From assembly GCA_000473305.1 (NCBI GenBank), contig CP006772.1, positions 2,170,001 through 2,234,000 on the forward strand: a stretch of DNA of 64,000 nucleotides. The letters run 5' to 3'. The translations under genes were made by a program, and so were the position numbers. This stretch comes from Bacteroidales bacterium CF (GTDB lineage Bacteria > Bacteroidota > Bacteroidia > Bacteroidales > UBA932). Every line of letters begins with the position of its first letter. Positions within the stretch are counted from its first letter, which is position 1. The notes beneath the pieces are model-generated. The model worked only from the letters and a program-made list of their open reading frames with translations. It did no database searches and was not told where the DNA came from. Below are positions 16,541 through 24,958 of this stretch, piece after piece.

Positions 16541-18064
16541 ATGAACAAATCAATAATTAAGAAATCTTTCCTGAGTGCCGGAACAATCGCCCTTGCCGGA
16601 TCACTTCTCCCCGGAAACTGCTATGCACAGCAACCGAAGAAACCAAACATACTCTTTATTGCAATTGATGATTTGAGGCCGGTTATATCCGTATACGGGG
16701 ACAAGACAGCACACACTCCCAACTTTGACAGACTTGCAGCATACGGAGTGACCTTTATGAATAACTATTGCCAACAGGCTCTCAGTGGTCCTACAAGAGC
16801 AAGCCTCCTTACAGGACTCCGCCCGGATCAGATCGGGTGCTGGACTCTTCAGGGGAATTTCAGGGTTAATAATCCGTCTGCCATAACCCTCCCTGAGAAT
16901 TTCAAAAACAACGGCTACGAAACTGTCGGTATAGGAAAGGTTTACCACCCGCTGGACAACAAGAAATACAGAAATGACCCTCAGTCATGGAGTGTACCTT
17001 ACATACAGCCTGCAGCAGCAACATACATGATAGCTGAGGGCAGAAAAGCAACCGAATGTGCGGATGTCCCGGACAACGCATATGCCGACGGCCTTATAAC
17101 TGAAGCAGGTGTGGAAAACATCAAAAAGATGGCAAAGTCAGAAAAGCCTTTTTTCCTCGCGGTAGGTTTCAAGAAGCCTCACGCACCATACGTTGCTCCA
17201 AAAAAATACTGGGATATGTATGACCGTGAGAAACTTCCGCTGGCTGAGTTCCAGGAGATGACATCAGATCCTGTACTATACGCCTACCACCCTTCAAATG
17301 AGCTGAAAGTCTACTCCGACATCCCTTCATTCCAGAGCTATGAGGACACAAAGCATATGGATGAGGCTACACAAAGAAGGATAATCCACGCATATTACGC
17401 CTGCGTCTCATATATTGATGCCCAGATAGGAAAACTGCTTGACGAATTAGAGAATCAGGGAATAGCCGACAAAACTATAATTGTTCTCTGGAGCGACCAC
17501 GGATATCACCTGGGAGACCACGGGCTGTGGAATAAATTAACAAACTTTGAGGGGTCAACAAGGACCGCATTTATGATTTGCGCACCGGGGATGAAGAGAG
17601 GTGTGAAGAGCTCTTCAATAAGTGAATATGTTGACATTTACCCGACTCTTTGTGAACTTGCTGGTGTTAAACCGGCATCATACATTGATGGTAAAAGCCT
17701 TGTACCCGTCTTAAAAAATCCGGCAGCCAGGGTAAAAGAGTATGCCTTCGGTCAGTTTCACAGAGGAAATATTCAGGGATACTCATGCAGGGATAAACGA
17801 TATCGTCTTGTTGAGTGGGTAAAGGATTTCAGGACATACGTCCCTTTCAGCGGCAAAGAGGTTGTCGGCACAGAACTTTACGACTACGCTTTAGACCCTC
17901 TTGAAACACGAAATGAGGCACACAATCCCAAGTATCAGAAGATTCTTAAAAGAATGACCGAAGAGATGCATAAATTCTATGCCCGTCAATATGAGATTAG
18001 TAAAAATTACAAAATAGCCTCAAAATTTCCGATTGGAGCACCACCGGAGGATGATGGAGAGTAG
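16541..18064 (+). CDS. Ser-type sulfatase, iduronate-2-sulfatase-like, exported
   Basis: The 507-residue product has a signal peptide (residues 1-29, ending NCYAQ) and a metal-binding IAIDDLRP (Asp43, Asp44). The FGly motif is LSGPTRASLLTG, with Ser82 where most sulfatases have Cys. Surrounding sequence (YCQQALSGPTR, TGLRPDQIG) is typical of iduronate-2-sulfatase-like S1 family members. A Ser-type site must be converted to formylglycine by a radical SAM maturase, and that gene overlaps its 3' end. Substrate is unknown; sulfated glycans of host or algal origin are possible. Confidence 0.92.
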   Translation: MNKSIIKKSFLSAGTIALAGSLLPGNCYAQQPKKPNILFIAIDDLRPVISVYGDKTAHTPNFDRLAAYGVTFMNNYCQQALSGPTRASLLTGLRPDQIGCWTLQGNFRVNNPSAITLPENFKNNGYETVGIGKVYHPLDNKKYRNDPQSWSVPYIQPAAATYMIAEGRKATECADVPDNAYADGLITEAGVENIKKMAKSEKPFFLAVGFKKPHAPYVAPKKYWDMYDREKLPLAEFQEMTSDPVLYAYHPSNELKVYSDIPSFQSYEDTKHMDEATQRRIIHAYYACVSYIDAQIGKLLDELENQGIADKTIIVLWSDHGYHLGDHGLWNKLTNFEGSTRTAFMICAPGMKRGVKSSSISEYVDIYPTLCELAGVKPASYIDGKSLVPVLKNPAARVKEYAFGQFHRGNIQGYSCRDKRYRLVEWVKDFRTYVPFSGKEVVGTELYDYALDPLETRNEAHNPKYQKILKRMTEEMHKFYARQYEISKNYKIASKFPIGAPPEDDGE

Positions 18065-19310
18065 CAAGAAGACATTAACCCTGGACTATGCGGCAAGAAA
18101 TGTAAACCCTGCCGCATTTTCCACTATGGTGAAGCCTGCCGGTTCTCTCTGCAATCTGGATTGCCACTATTGCTACTATCTCGACAAATCACTACAGTAC
18201 GATGGCAAACAACCCCTTATGAGTCCTGAACTACTGGAGAGATTTACCAGACAATACATCGAGGCTAACGAAGTGCCTGTGGTTACATTTCTGTGGCATG
18301 GAGGTGAACCGCTGATGCAGGGTGTGGATTTTTACAGAAAGGCACTTGAGCTTCAGAACAGATACTCCTCCGGCAAAAAGATCGAGAATGTACTTCAGAC
18401 AAATGGGACTTTACTCAATGAGGAGTGGTGCAAATTTTTTGCAAAGAATAATTTTCTGATCGGAATATCGATAGACGGCCCTAAAGATATTCATGACACC
18501 TTCAGGCTCAACAAAGCCGGCAAACCATCCTTCGATAAGGTAATGAACGGGATTGATCTGTTAAAAAGATATAAGGTCGAGTTCAACACTCTGTCGGTGG
18601 TAAACAAGCTATCAGAAAAACGAGGTAGTGAGGTGTATCAATTTTTAAAAAATATAGGAAGTCATTATATGCAATTTCTCCCGGCCGTAGAACATGTCGT
18701 TGAGATACCGGGCAGAAAGAGGGCTGTGATTGTTCCCCCTGAACATGAGGGTGCACATATAGCAACGTGGAGCGTCTCGGCAAATGGATATGGGGAATTT
18801 CTGAATGATATATTCGATATATGGGTAAGAAACGATGTCGGGCAATACTTTGTACAGATTTTTGACTCCACTCTTGCCCAGTACTGCGGAATACAGCCGG
18901 GGCTATGCAGTATGAACGAGACCTGCGGGGAGGCTTTGATTGTAGAACATAACGGGGATGTGTATCCGTGTGATCACTTTGTATATCCTGAGTATAAGCT
19001 TGGAAATATATCGGAAATGAGTCTCAGAGAGATTTATCTCGGACAAAAAAGATTTGATTTCGGCATGGATAAACGCAGCACCCTTCCGAGTGAATGTATG
19101 AATTGTGAATATTTCACTCTCTGCAGGGGAGAGTGTCCCAAACACAGATTCGAACCTGTTTCGTCCGGAGAGGGCAAAAAAAACATTTTGTGTGAGGGCT
19201 TCAAGCTATTCTTTAAACATACAGAGCCTTACATGAAATATATGCGGGACCTTTTGGCTTCCGGAAAGCCTGCATTTAACGTTATTCCATGGGCAAGAAC
19301 AAATTTCTAA
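18051..19310 (+). CDS. Anaerobic sulfatase-maturating enzyme (anSME), radical SAM/SPASM
   Basis: The product (about 419 residues; ATG 18051 or 18054, right after GGAGG at 18046-18050; TTG 18033 rejected) has the radical SAM triad CNLDCHYC near residues 34-41 and SPASM cysteines in the C-terminal third (CGEALIVEHNG, YPCDHF, C-x2-CEYFTLCRGEC). anSME oxidises the active-site Ser or Cys of sulfatases to formylglycine without oxygen. The start lies 14 bases inside the sulfatase gene, so the pair is coupled, which fits the Ser-type site of that sulfatase. Confidence 0.95.
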   Translation: MMESSKKTLTLDYAARNVNPAAFSTMVKPAGSLCNLDCHYCYYLDKSLQYDGKQPLMSPELLERFTRQYIEANEVPVVTFLWHGGEPLMQGVDFYRKALELQNRYSSGKKIENVLQTNGTLLNEEWCKFFAKNNFLIGISIDGPKDIHDTFRLNKAGKPSFDKVMNGIDLLKRYKVEFNTLSVVNKLSEKRGSEVYQFLKNIGSHYMQFLPAVEHVVEIPGRKRAVIVPPEHEGAHIATWSVSANGYGEFLNDIFDIWVRNDVGQYFVQIFDSTLAQYCGIQPGLCSMNETCGEALIVEHNGDVYPCDHFVYPEYKLGNISEMSLREIYLGQKRFDFGMDKRSTLPSECMNCEYFTLCRGECPKHRFEPVSSGEGKKNILCEGFKLFFKHTEPYMKYMRDLLASGKPAFNVIPWARTNF

Positions 19311-19359
19311 ACAACATCTGCTTTTTTTAAGTAAATTTGTGCCTAATAATGAAAATAGC

Positions 19360-19836
19360 ATGAAGATAAGACGTGTGGTTGTCACGGTTTTTTCTTTAAT
19401 TATATGGTCTCTTTCATACGGACAGGAATGGTCCCTAAAAGATATAGGAATAGGCATACTTGACACATCCGAATACGATAAGGAGTTAAGAATTGTCAAA
19501 AAGGGTATCAAATGGTCTGAAAAGGAGCTCTATAATATCAGGCTCTCTCCTGGAACAGAAAAGGTTTTTGCAACCTGGGTCGCAGGTCCGCCCACAAAAG
19601 ATTTTCTTAACGCGAATGGGTTACCTGTCTGGTTGTGCGAATATGTAATCACATACCCGGATAAAAGAGTTGAAAAATTCGGCCCTTTTGGTTTTTATGA
19701 GGCAGGGTTCAGTACAATGATCATCAACCCGAGCTATAAAATGCTTGGGAAATGGAAGATCGAGTACTTCATTGTAAACCGCGACACAAATGACCGTCGC
19801 CTGATAGGGACAAGCTTTTTCACCCTTTTCGAATAA
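19360..19836 (+). CDS. Uncharacterised small secreted protein
   Basis: The 158-residue product starts at ATG 19360 (a GTG at 19339 would add seven residues before the natural signal peptide). Residues 1-20 (MKIRRVVVTVFSLIIWSLSY) look like a signal sequence cleaved before GQEW. The mature part is rich in aromatic residues and beta-strand-like, and the pattern resembles small exported beta-sandwich proteins, but I recognise no family. It follows anSME by 49 bases. Confidence 0.6.
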   Translation: MKIRRVVVTVFSLIIWSLSYGQEWSLKDIGIGILDTSEYDKELRIVKKGIKWSEKELYNIRLSPGTEKVFATWVAGPPTKDFLNANGLPVWLCEYVITYPDKRVEKFGPFGFYEAGFSTMIINPSYKMLGKWKIEYFIVNRDTNDRRLIGTSFFTLFE

Positions 19837-19887
19837 TAGGAATAAGCTGTATTTCACCTCTTTTCCAAATCTCCAATAATTAAAAAA

Positions 19888-19919
19888 TTTGGACAGTGAC
19901 TATTTTTTCCTTATATTTA
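19888..19919 (+). promoter_or_regulatory. Promoter of the ASCH gene
   Basis: TTTG (19888-19891), 20 bases, then TATATTTA (19912-19919) match the Bacteroidota consensus with one mismatch. ATG 19956 follows 37 bases downstream. Confidence 0.6.
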
Positions 19920-19955
19920 TTCTAGTCTACTTGATGTCATTTAAAACACACATAT

Positions 19956-20348
19956 ATGAAAACTCTTACTCTAAACGTCAAGCAAAAAGAATTCGAAGAG
20001 ATTGTTGCAGGGAAGAAGAGGATTGTGACACGTGATATCAAGCCGTCCAACTCCTCTAAATATATTGGGTTTGAAGACTTGATATCCCACACAAAGTACA
20101 CAGAATGGGACTCAATCCCTGATGGGACCAGGGACATTTATGTACAGCCCATCAAATATGACTCTATCATTCTCAAGCCATCCACCTTTGAAGGAGAAAA
20201 CAGGCCCTCGTACCATGTTGAGGTCAAAGAGGCAGAAGTTCTGTTTCTTATGGATGAGAACGAGGCTCAGATCTTCAAAATGGAAAAGGGGCAGGAGTAT
20301 CCGGCAATGTGTATAGACTATTTTCTGGGATCTTCAATACAGAAATAA
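19956..20348 (+). CDS. ASCH-domain protein
   Basis: The 130-residue product opens MKTLTLNVKQKEFEEIVAGK and continues with TRDIKP, typical of the ASCH fold in which the conserved Lys and Arg line an RNA-binding groove. ASCH proteins are proposed to bind RNA; some hydrolyse N4-acetylcytidine. It is soluble, has its own promoter and terminator, and appears to be monocistronic. Specific role unknown. Confidence 0.75.
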   Translation: MKTLTLNVKQKEFEEIVAGKKRIVTRDIKPSNSSKYIGFEDLISHTKYTEWDSIPDGTRDIYVQPIKYDSIILKPSTFEGENRPSYHVEVKEAEVLFLMDENEAQIFKMEKGQEYPAMCIDYFLGSSIQK

Positions 20349-20351
20349 ACG

Positions 20352-20379
20352 AGAACCCCGCCTTTAAAAGCGGGGTTCT
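20352..20379 (+). terminator. Hairpin terminator after the ASCH gene
   Basis: AGAACCCCGC (20352-20361) and GCGGGGTTCT (20370-20379) form a perfect 10-bp stem with an eight-base loop. The tract after it (gtcattta) is only moderately T-rich. It may also serve the small convergent gene ending at 20403. Confidence 0.75.
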
Positions 20380-20402
20380 GTCATTTAAACTTGCCTGCAT
20401 TG

Positions 20403-20516
20403 TTACGCGTGGCTTTTTTCTTCGCGTTTGGCCATCTTGGCTGCGCGTTTCTCCTTAAGAGTCATCTTTGGCTCCTTTTTGGTAGATTTTTCTTTAGGTT
20501 CTTTTTCTTTTGACAT
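20403..20516 (-). CDS. 37-residue Lys/Glu-rich protein
   Basis: A minus-strand frame from ATG 20516 (or ATG 20522, two codons longer) to TAA 20405-20403. The product starts MSKEKEPKEKSTKKEP and ends KREEKSHA; over half its residues are Lys, Glu or Arg. It would be a highly charged, probably disordered or single-helix protein. The frame has well-placed start codons, a terminator-like hairpin just past the stop and occupies an otherwise empty gap, but coding status rests on composition only. Confidence 0.6.
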   Translation of the reverse strand: MSKEKEPKEKSTKKEPKMTLKEKRAAKMAKREEKSHA

Positions 20517-20544
20517 AACCATACAGATTAATTGTAAAGGTAAA

Positions 20545-20572
20545 GTTACAACATTAATTGTGAAGTTGTAAC
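20545..20572 (-). terminator. Weak inverted repeat downstream of the cyclase gene
   Basis: GTTACAAC (20545-20552) and GTTGTAAC (20565-20572) are perfect 8-bp inverted repeats six bases past the cyclase stop, with a T-rich tract on the minus strand. It could be a terminator or an operator for the small gene at 20516. Confidence 0.4.
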
Positions 20573-20577
20573 CGAAA

Positions 20578-21384
20578 TTATCTCCCGGGAATCCACGCCA
20601 ATATTCTGAGCGGGGAACCGCTTCCTCCCTTGATTTTCATTGGTGCAGCCACTACATAGAAACCTGATGCCGGCAATATCTCAAGGTTTGCCAGATTCTC
20701 ATAAGCTGTGATATTGTTACCGCAAAGAAACCTGTGGGATAGAAAATCCTTTGACTGTCCGTAGTCAATGCTTGGAGTGTCAATTCCGACAGCCTTTATT
20801 TTCCGCTCTTTAACCAGCCACTCTGCTGCCTGTGGAGACAGACCGGGGAAATGCAGCTCTTCAACACCCTCCGCGCCACTTTTAGTCGTGCCGGTATATT
20901 CCTGTTTATTACCCCAATACTTCCCGAATCCGGTTCTTATCAGGACGATAGCACCATCGGGAATTTTTCCGTTTTCAGCCTCCCAGGCATTGAAATCCGT
21001 TGCAGGGATAAGGTAATCCCTGTTCTCCCCCACCTTTTCTGAAATATCAACCAGCACACCTTCGCCGGTGAGCTCATCGACCGGAATCTGCTCAATAGAG
21101 CGACCTCCTTCGGCAAAGTGGAGCGGTGCATCGAAATGTGTGCCGCCATGTTCTTCTGCTGCATATTTAAATGAAGAGTAGAAGTACCCTTTGTCATTTA
21201 TTCCGTATGCGACAGTATCATGGGTGAATGTCACATTTGTTGGCCAATAGACGGTACTCTCTTCAAAATCCCAAGTAAGGTCTACCCAACGGCCTTCAGA
21301 AAGCAAACCGGCAATATCGGCATGCTTTGGAGTGCATGATATTGCAAAGGTCAGAATTAATCCGAAAAATAATTTAGTTTTCAT
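20578..21384 (-). CDS. Cyclase-family hydrolase (kynurenine formamidase-like), lipoprotein
   Basis: The 268-residue product begins at ATG 21384 with a lipobox (FAISC, Cys17). The metal-binding motif HGGTHFDAPLHF has His79, His83 and Asp85, as in the cyclase/kynurenine formamidase fold, and the later VGIDTPSIDYG is also conserved in the family. Members are Zn or Mn hydrolases of N-formylkynurenine, isatin and other amides or esters. Export as a lipoprotein makes a housekeeping KynB role unlikely. No other kyn genes are nearby, although trpB2 lies 11 kb away. Confidence 0.85.
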   Translation of the reverse strand: MKTKLFFGLILTFAISCTPKHADIAGLLSEGRWVDLTWDFEESTVYWPTNVTFTHDTVAYGINDKGYFYSSFKYAAEEHGGTHFDAPLHFAEGGRSIEQIPVDELTGEGVLVDISEKVGENRDYLIPATDFNAWEAENGKIPDGAIVLIRTGFGKYWGNKQEYTGTTKSGAEGVEELHFPGLSPQAAEWLVKERKIKAVGIDTPSIDYGQSKDFLSHRFLCGNNITAYENLANLEILPASGFYVVAAPMKIKGGSGSPLRILAWIPGR

Positions 21385-21415
21385 TTGCCTTGATTTTTAG
21401 GATACGGTTTATATA

Positions 21416-21423
21416 CAAACTTA
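21416..21423 (-). promoter_or_regulatory. -7 element (TAAGTTTG) for the cyclase gene
   Basis: Minus-strand TAAGTTTG lies 31 bases upstream of ATG 21384. No -33 box at standard spacing. Confidence 0.45.
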
Positions 21424-21495
21424 CTGATGTTTTGCAAATGTTCGGTAAATTATCCTTTCTTACAGATAATATTTATCTTTATCAGACAATTAGAG

Positions 21496-22743
21496 ATGAT
21501 GACAGAGCTCATAAGAAGATGCTTTCAGGAGATTGCAGAGGAGAACATTCCCTATCTTTCTCAGTGGTATATGGATAAACCGGCTGTTATAACCGACGCG
21601 GGCTACAATAAACTAAAAAGGCTACAAACCATACTTTATCGTGCAATATGCCAATTTGTAGAGAACTATGAAAAGTATGAGTCAATTTTTTACCTTGACC
21701 AGAAAGCAAGAAAGATAGTAGAAATATGCAATGAAGGAAAACCAGGTTTGCCGAAAAACATATACCGGCCGGGTACATATAGACCAGACATTCTGTTTGA
21801 CACCGATGGTAGTCTGAAGATATGCGAGATAGGCGGGAGATTCCCCCTTAACGGATATCTGGCATCCGGCTTCTCAGAACTGATTGGCATGGAGCGTTTT
21901 CTAAAAAAGGAGAGTCAACTTAAAAAAAGAGCTGAGTATTTAAGATTTCTGACAGCTCTGTTTGATTACTGGAGTCCTCTTGTAACCAATTCATCGTTAC
22001 CCGGAAGAATAACTGTCCTCAAAGGGGTGGACAGGCCATGTGATATAAAATACTACATCCCTTTCTTCAGAAAATTGGGAATTGAAGTTATCTCACTCTC
22101 CCCTTCCGAATTTGAAGCAAATCCAAATATAATTGAAAACTCTGCAGTTATAAATGAATTTAATCAAATGGAGATTGAATCTTTAAGTGAACACTCGATT
22201 GAAATTCTTGCCCAATCCAATGCCCTTAACGACCTGCGGACTATCTTTCTCATTCACGACAAGCGATTCCTTGCCATATTGTGTGATGATGAATTCCAAA
22301 GAGAATTTCTTGACAATTCGGAGAGGGAGTTCTTCAGTGGTTATCTGATTCCCACATACACATACCTTCAGGCAGATTTCATCGAAAAGGCACGGCACGA
22401 AAAGGAGCAATGGCTCCTTAAACACTCTCTGTTGGGTAAAAGCGAGAAGGTGTACGCAGGAGTACACTGCAGTGCCTCAGAGTGGGAAGAGCTCTACTCT
22501 TCAGGAAGTGTCAGAGATATGGTTCTTCAGCCATACATAAAACAGAGGAGAGTTAAAGCTTCCATTGGTGATAATCATTTTTGCGATTATGTTACAGGAA
22601 CCCTGCTCTGTCTTGACAACAATTTCTTCGGTACCGGACTGTTCAGGACATCCTCGTTTGAGATAACCAACAGGAAGGACGACAGAAAAATTGCACAATG
22701 TTATTCAGAATCTTATATTTACAATTATGATTTTATCGTATAA
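21496..22743 (+). CDS. ATP-grasp-like ligase (glutathionylspermidine-synthase-like), putative
   Basis: From ATG 21496 (second ATG 21499; an ATG at 21427 adds 23 residues with no homology-like features) the product has 415 residues. Residues about 90-130 read RPGTYRPDILFDTDG then CEIGGRFPLNGY, which resembles the RPDf..d..G..k..EiN motif of circularly permuted ATP-grasp ligases; the C-terminal DMVLQPYIKQRRVKASIG resembles their metal/ATP-binding end. Such enzymes form amide or peptide bonds. It opens an operon with a radical SAM enzyme, a GT2 and a DegT aminotransferase. I am confident it is a real enzyme and only moderately sure of the fold. Confidence 0.6.
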   Translation: MMTELIRRCFQEIAEENIPYLSQWYMDKPAVITDAGYNKLKRLQTILYRAICQFVENYEKYESIFYLDQKARKIVEICNEGKPGLPKNIYRPGTYRPDILFDTDGSLKICEIGGRFPLNGYLASGFSELIGMERFLKKESQLKKRAEYLRFLTALFDYWSPLVTNSSLPGRITVLKGVDRPCDIKYYIPFFRKLGIEVISLSPSEFEANPNIIENSAVINEFNQMEIESLSEHSIEILAQSNALNDLRTIFLIHDKRFLAILCDDEFQREFLDNSEREFFSGYLIPTYTYLQADFIEKARHEKEQWLLKHSLLGKSEKVYAGVHCSASEWEELYSSGSVRDMVLQPYIKQRRVKASIGDNHFCDYVTGTLLCLDNNFFGTGLFRTSSFEITNRKDDRKIAQCYSESYIYNYDFIV

Positions 22744-22748
22744 TATCG

Positions 22749-23963
22749 ATGACAGAATTCAAAAAACTGACCAATCTAACTAGCTGCTACGAACTCGAAA
22801 ACTTTAAACCTATAACCCTAAACACAAAACTGCTTGACAATCTCGGGATAGACTATCCTATTCCGAAAGATGTCGGCTCAGCACTGGAAGAGGGCTCTGA
22901 ATGGTACAGGAATCTATTTGAAAACAGATTGCTAAATCCCGCGACAAACTACAACCTTGTATTGACAGATCCTGAAAAGGAGCTGGAAATTCACAACTAT
23001 ACAGGAATTTGCCCCACAAACGTCCTTGAGGTCTCTCCTATAGAGGGTTCCTGTTCTGTCGGGTGTCAGTATTGTCTTGTTACTGACGGAAAACATCTCA
23101 AAAAAACGGATGTTTTCAGCAACTACCGTGAGAAACTGGCATCTTCACTACAGAGAAACCGTCATAGAAACACCTTTTACTACTTCTCCCCCAAGACAGA
23201 AGCTTTTTCCGAACCGCTTCTATACAGTGGAGTTGCACACGAAATTGTGAAGTGCTTCATTGAGCATTTCGAACGCTACCCCGACTCTTGCATCCGTATT
23301 TTCATCGCGACTAAAGCCGGATTGAAACACCTTGAATTTAAACATGAAGGCACTTCGGTCATAGAGCTTATCTCCCGGATTGCCTCAAAAGTGCAGGTTA
23401 ACGGCAGCATAGGAATAATGCCGACATATATCAGAAATATATTAGAGCCAAATGCGGCAGGAATAGATGACAGGCTTGCAGTACTTGAAAAGCTGCGCTC
23501 TTTAGGAGTGGAGTCTGAGTCGGTGCTGTGTCAGCCGCTTTTTCTGCCATATTTAGACAGGGATTCTGTAAATATGTTTATTAAAAAATTAGCTGCAGCC
23601 GGTATAAAAAACATCAAACCGGAGTTTTTTACAGCCGACATACGCAATATAGTCCTCGTTTCCCAGTATATTAACCATTTCGATCCGGGAAAACTGGGCG
23701 AATTTCTATATCCCTATCTTATGGAGGGAAACCTCAACCACATAAAACAACGCTCAAGGCTTGCACCCGACCGGAAAACCTGCGTGGCGAAATTGAGGAT
23801 GATAGACGAGATTGCATCTGAGAATGGAATTTCCATAAGTATATGCAACTGGGTGAAACGGGAACTTGGAAGTGTGGACAAATGGGTTAATCAGATAGAC
23901 GGCAGCTCTTCGGCAAAAGGATACAGATGCCTCGGATATCAAACCGCTCTTTTCAGGCAATAG
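22749..23963 (+). CDS. Radical SAM protein (spore-photoproduct-lyase-like style)
   Basis: The 404-residue product starts at ATG 22749, five bases after the preceding gene. CSVGCQYC at Cys102, Cys106 and Cys109 is the canonical CxxxCxxC cluster. The late position of the motif and the following FSPKTEAFSEPLL and IATKAG resemble the SplB/SPL-like radical SAM group. Further cysteines near the C-terminus (DRKTC, SICNWV, YRCLGY) could bind a second cluster. There is no SPASM domain. Substrate unknown; context suggests modification of a small molecule or glycan precursor. Confidence 0.85.
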   Translation: MTEFKKLTNLTSCYELENFKPITLNTKLLDNLGIDYPIPKDVGSALEEGSEWYRNLFENRLLNPATNYNLVLTDPEKELEIHNYTGICPTNVLEVSPIEGSCSVGCQYCLVTDGKHLKKTDVFSNYREKLASSLQRNRHRNTFYYFSPKTEAFSEPLLYSGVAHEIVKCFIEHFERYPDSCIRIFIATKAGLKHLEFKHEGTSVIELISRIASKVQVNGSIGIMPTYIRNILEPNAAGIDDRLAVLEKLRSLGVESESVLCQPLFLPYLDRDSVNMFIKKLAAAGIKNIKPEFFTADIRNIVLVSQYINHFDPGKLGEFLYPYLMEGNLNHIKQRSRLAPDRKTCVAKLRMIDEIASENGISISICNWVKRELGSVDKWVNQIDGSSSAKGYRCLGYQTALFRQ

Positions 23964-23980
23964 GCTGATTAAAACATAAA

Positions 23981-24958
23981 ATGGAGAGTTTAAAGGATAA
24001 ATCAGGAGAGGAGATAAGGGTAAGCATCTGTTGTGCTGCATACAACCACGGCAAATATCTCAGAGAGTGCCTTGAGGGATTTCTCATGCAAGAGACAGAT
24101 TTCCGCTATGAGATTCTTGTCCATAACGATGCCTCAACAGATGATACCGGTAAAATAATTGAAGAGTATTCACGCAAATATCCTGAAATTGTTCGTGAGA
24201 TACGGCAGTCTTCAAACCAATACCAGGCAGGCAACAGGGCTATTGTTACAAAATTTCTTCTTCCTGTTGCAAAAGGCGATTTGATTGCCATTTGTGAGGG
24301 AGACGACTATTGGATTGATCCGGTAAAACTTCAAAAGCAGGTAGAGGTTATGGACTCCGACTCCTCTCTTGCCGCCTCCATTCACTCAACAAGGGTAACA
24401 GACCTTCAAGGCAAGGTCTGTGGCCATTTTAAACCGGCAAATCGTGAGAGATTGATTAACACGCCGGAAATTATAAAATGGAGACACAATTTCTGCCACA
24501 TAAGCTCTTTGATTTACAGAAAAAATCTCATGGAGGCATATCCCGAATACTGCACAAATTGCCATGTCGGAGATTTTCCTTTGATGTTGTGGTTGTCCCT
24601 GAAAGGGGGTATATACTATATTAACAGGGAGATGTCAACATACAGGAAATTTACACCTCACTCCTGGACAGAGTTGTACAAGGATTGCCCTTTTGAAAAA
24701 AGGATGGAGTTTGTGAATACAGAGATTGTGATGCTCAATGGTATAGACGTGGAGAGTTGCCATAAATATTCAAAGTCAATAAGAAAAAAGAGCAACAGGC
24801 TTTTAATCTACGCATTGTGGAGGTACAGAAAAATAAAACAACTCAGAAGATCAGAGTACCTGAGAAAGATATTAAGTATGCCATTTTACAAAAGTGTAAG
24901 GATACTTTTTATCGTTCACATCTGCTCAAGAATTAAGGAAATAGTCAACCATGAATAA
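23981..24958 (+). CDS. Family 2 glycosyltransferase
   Basis: The 325-residue product has a GT-A fold: VSICCAAYNHGKYL at residue 14, HNDASTDDT and CEGDDYWIDP, the last holding the DxD-like metal site. This pattern is common in capsule and O-antigen GT2 enzymes. The C-terminal 60 residues are very basic, with a possible amphipathic membrane-association helix. It overlaps the aminotransferase gene by 8 bases. Confidence 0.9.
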   Translation: MESLKDKSGEEIRVSICCAAYNHGKYLRECLEGFLMQETDFRYEILVHNDASTDDTGKIIEEYSRKYPEIVREIRQSSNQYQAGNRAIVTKFLLPVAKGDLIAICEGDDYWIDPVKLQKQVEVMDSDSSLAASIHSTRVTDLQGKVCGHFKPANRERLINTPEIIKWRHNFCHISSLIYRKNLMEAYPEYCTNCHVGDFPLMLWLSLKGGIYYINREMSTYRKFTPHSWTELYKDCPFEKRMEFVNTEIVMLNGIDVESCHKYSKSIRKKSNRLLIYALWRYRKIKQLRRSEYLRKILSMPFYKSVRILFIVHICSRIKEIVNHE

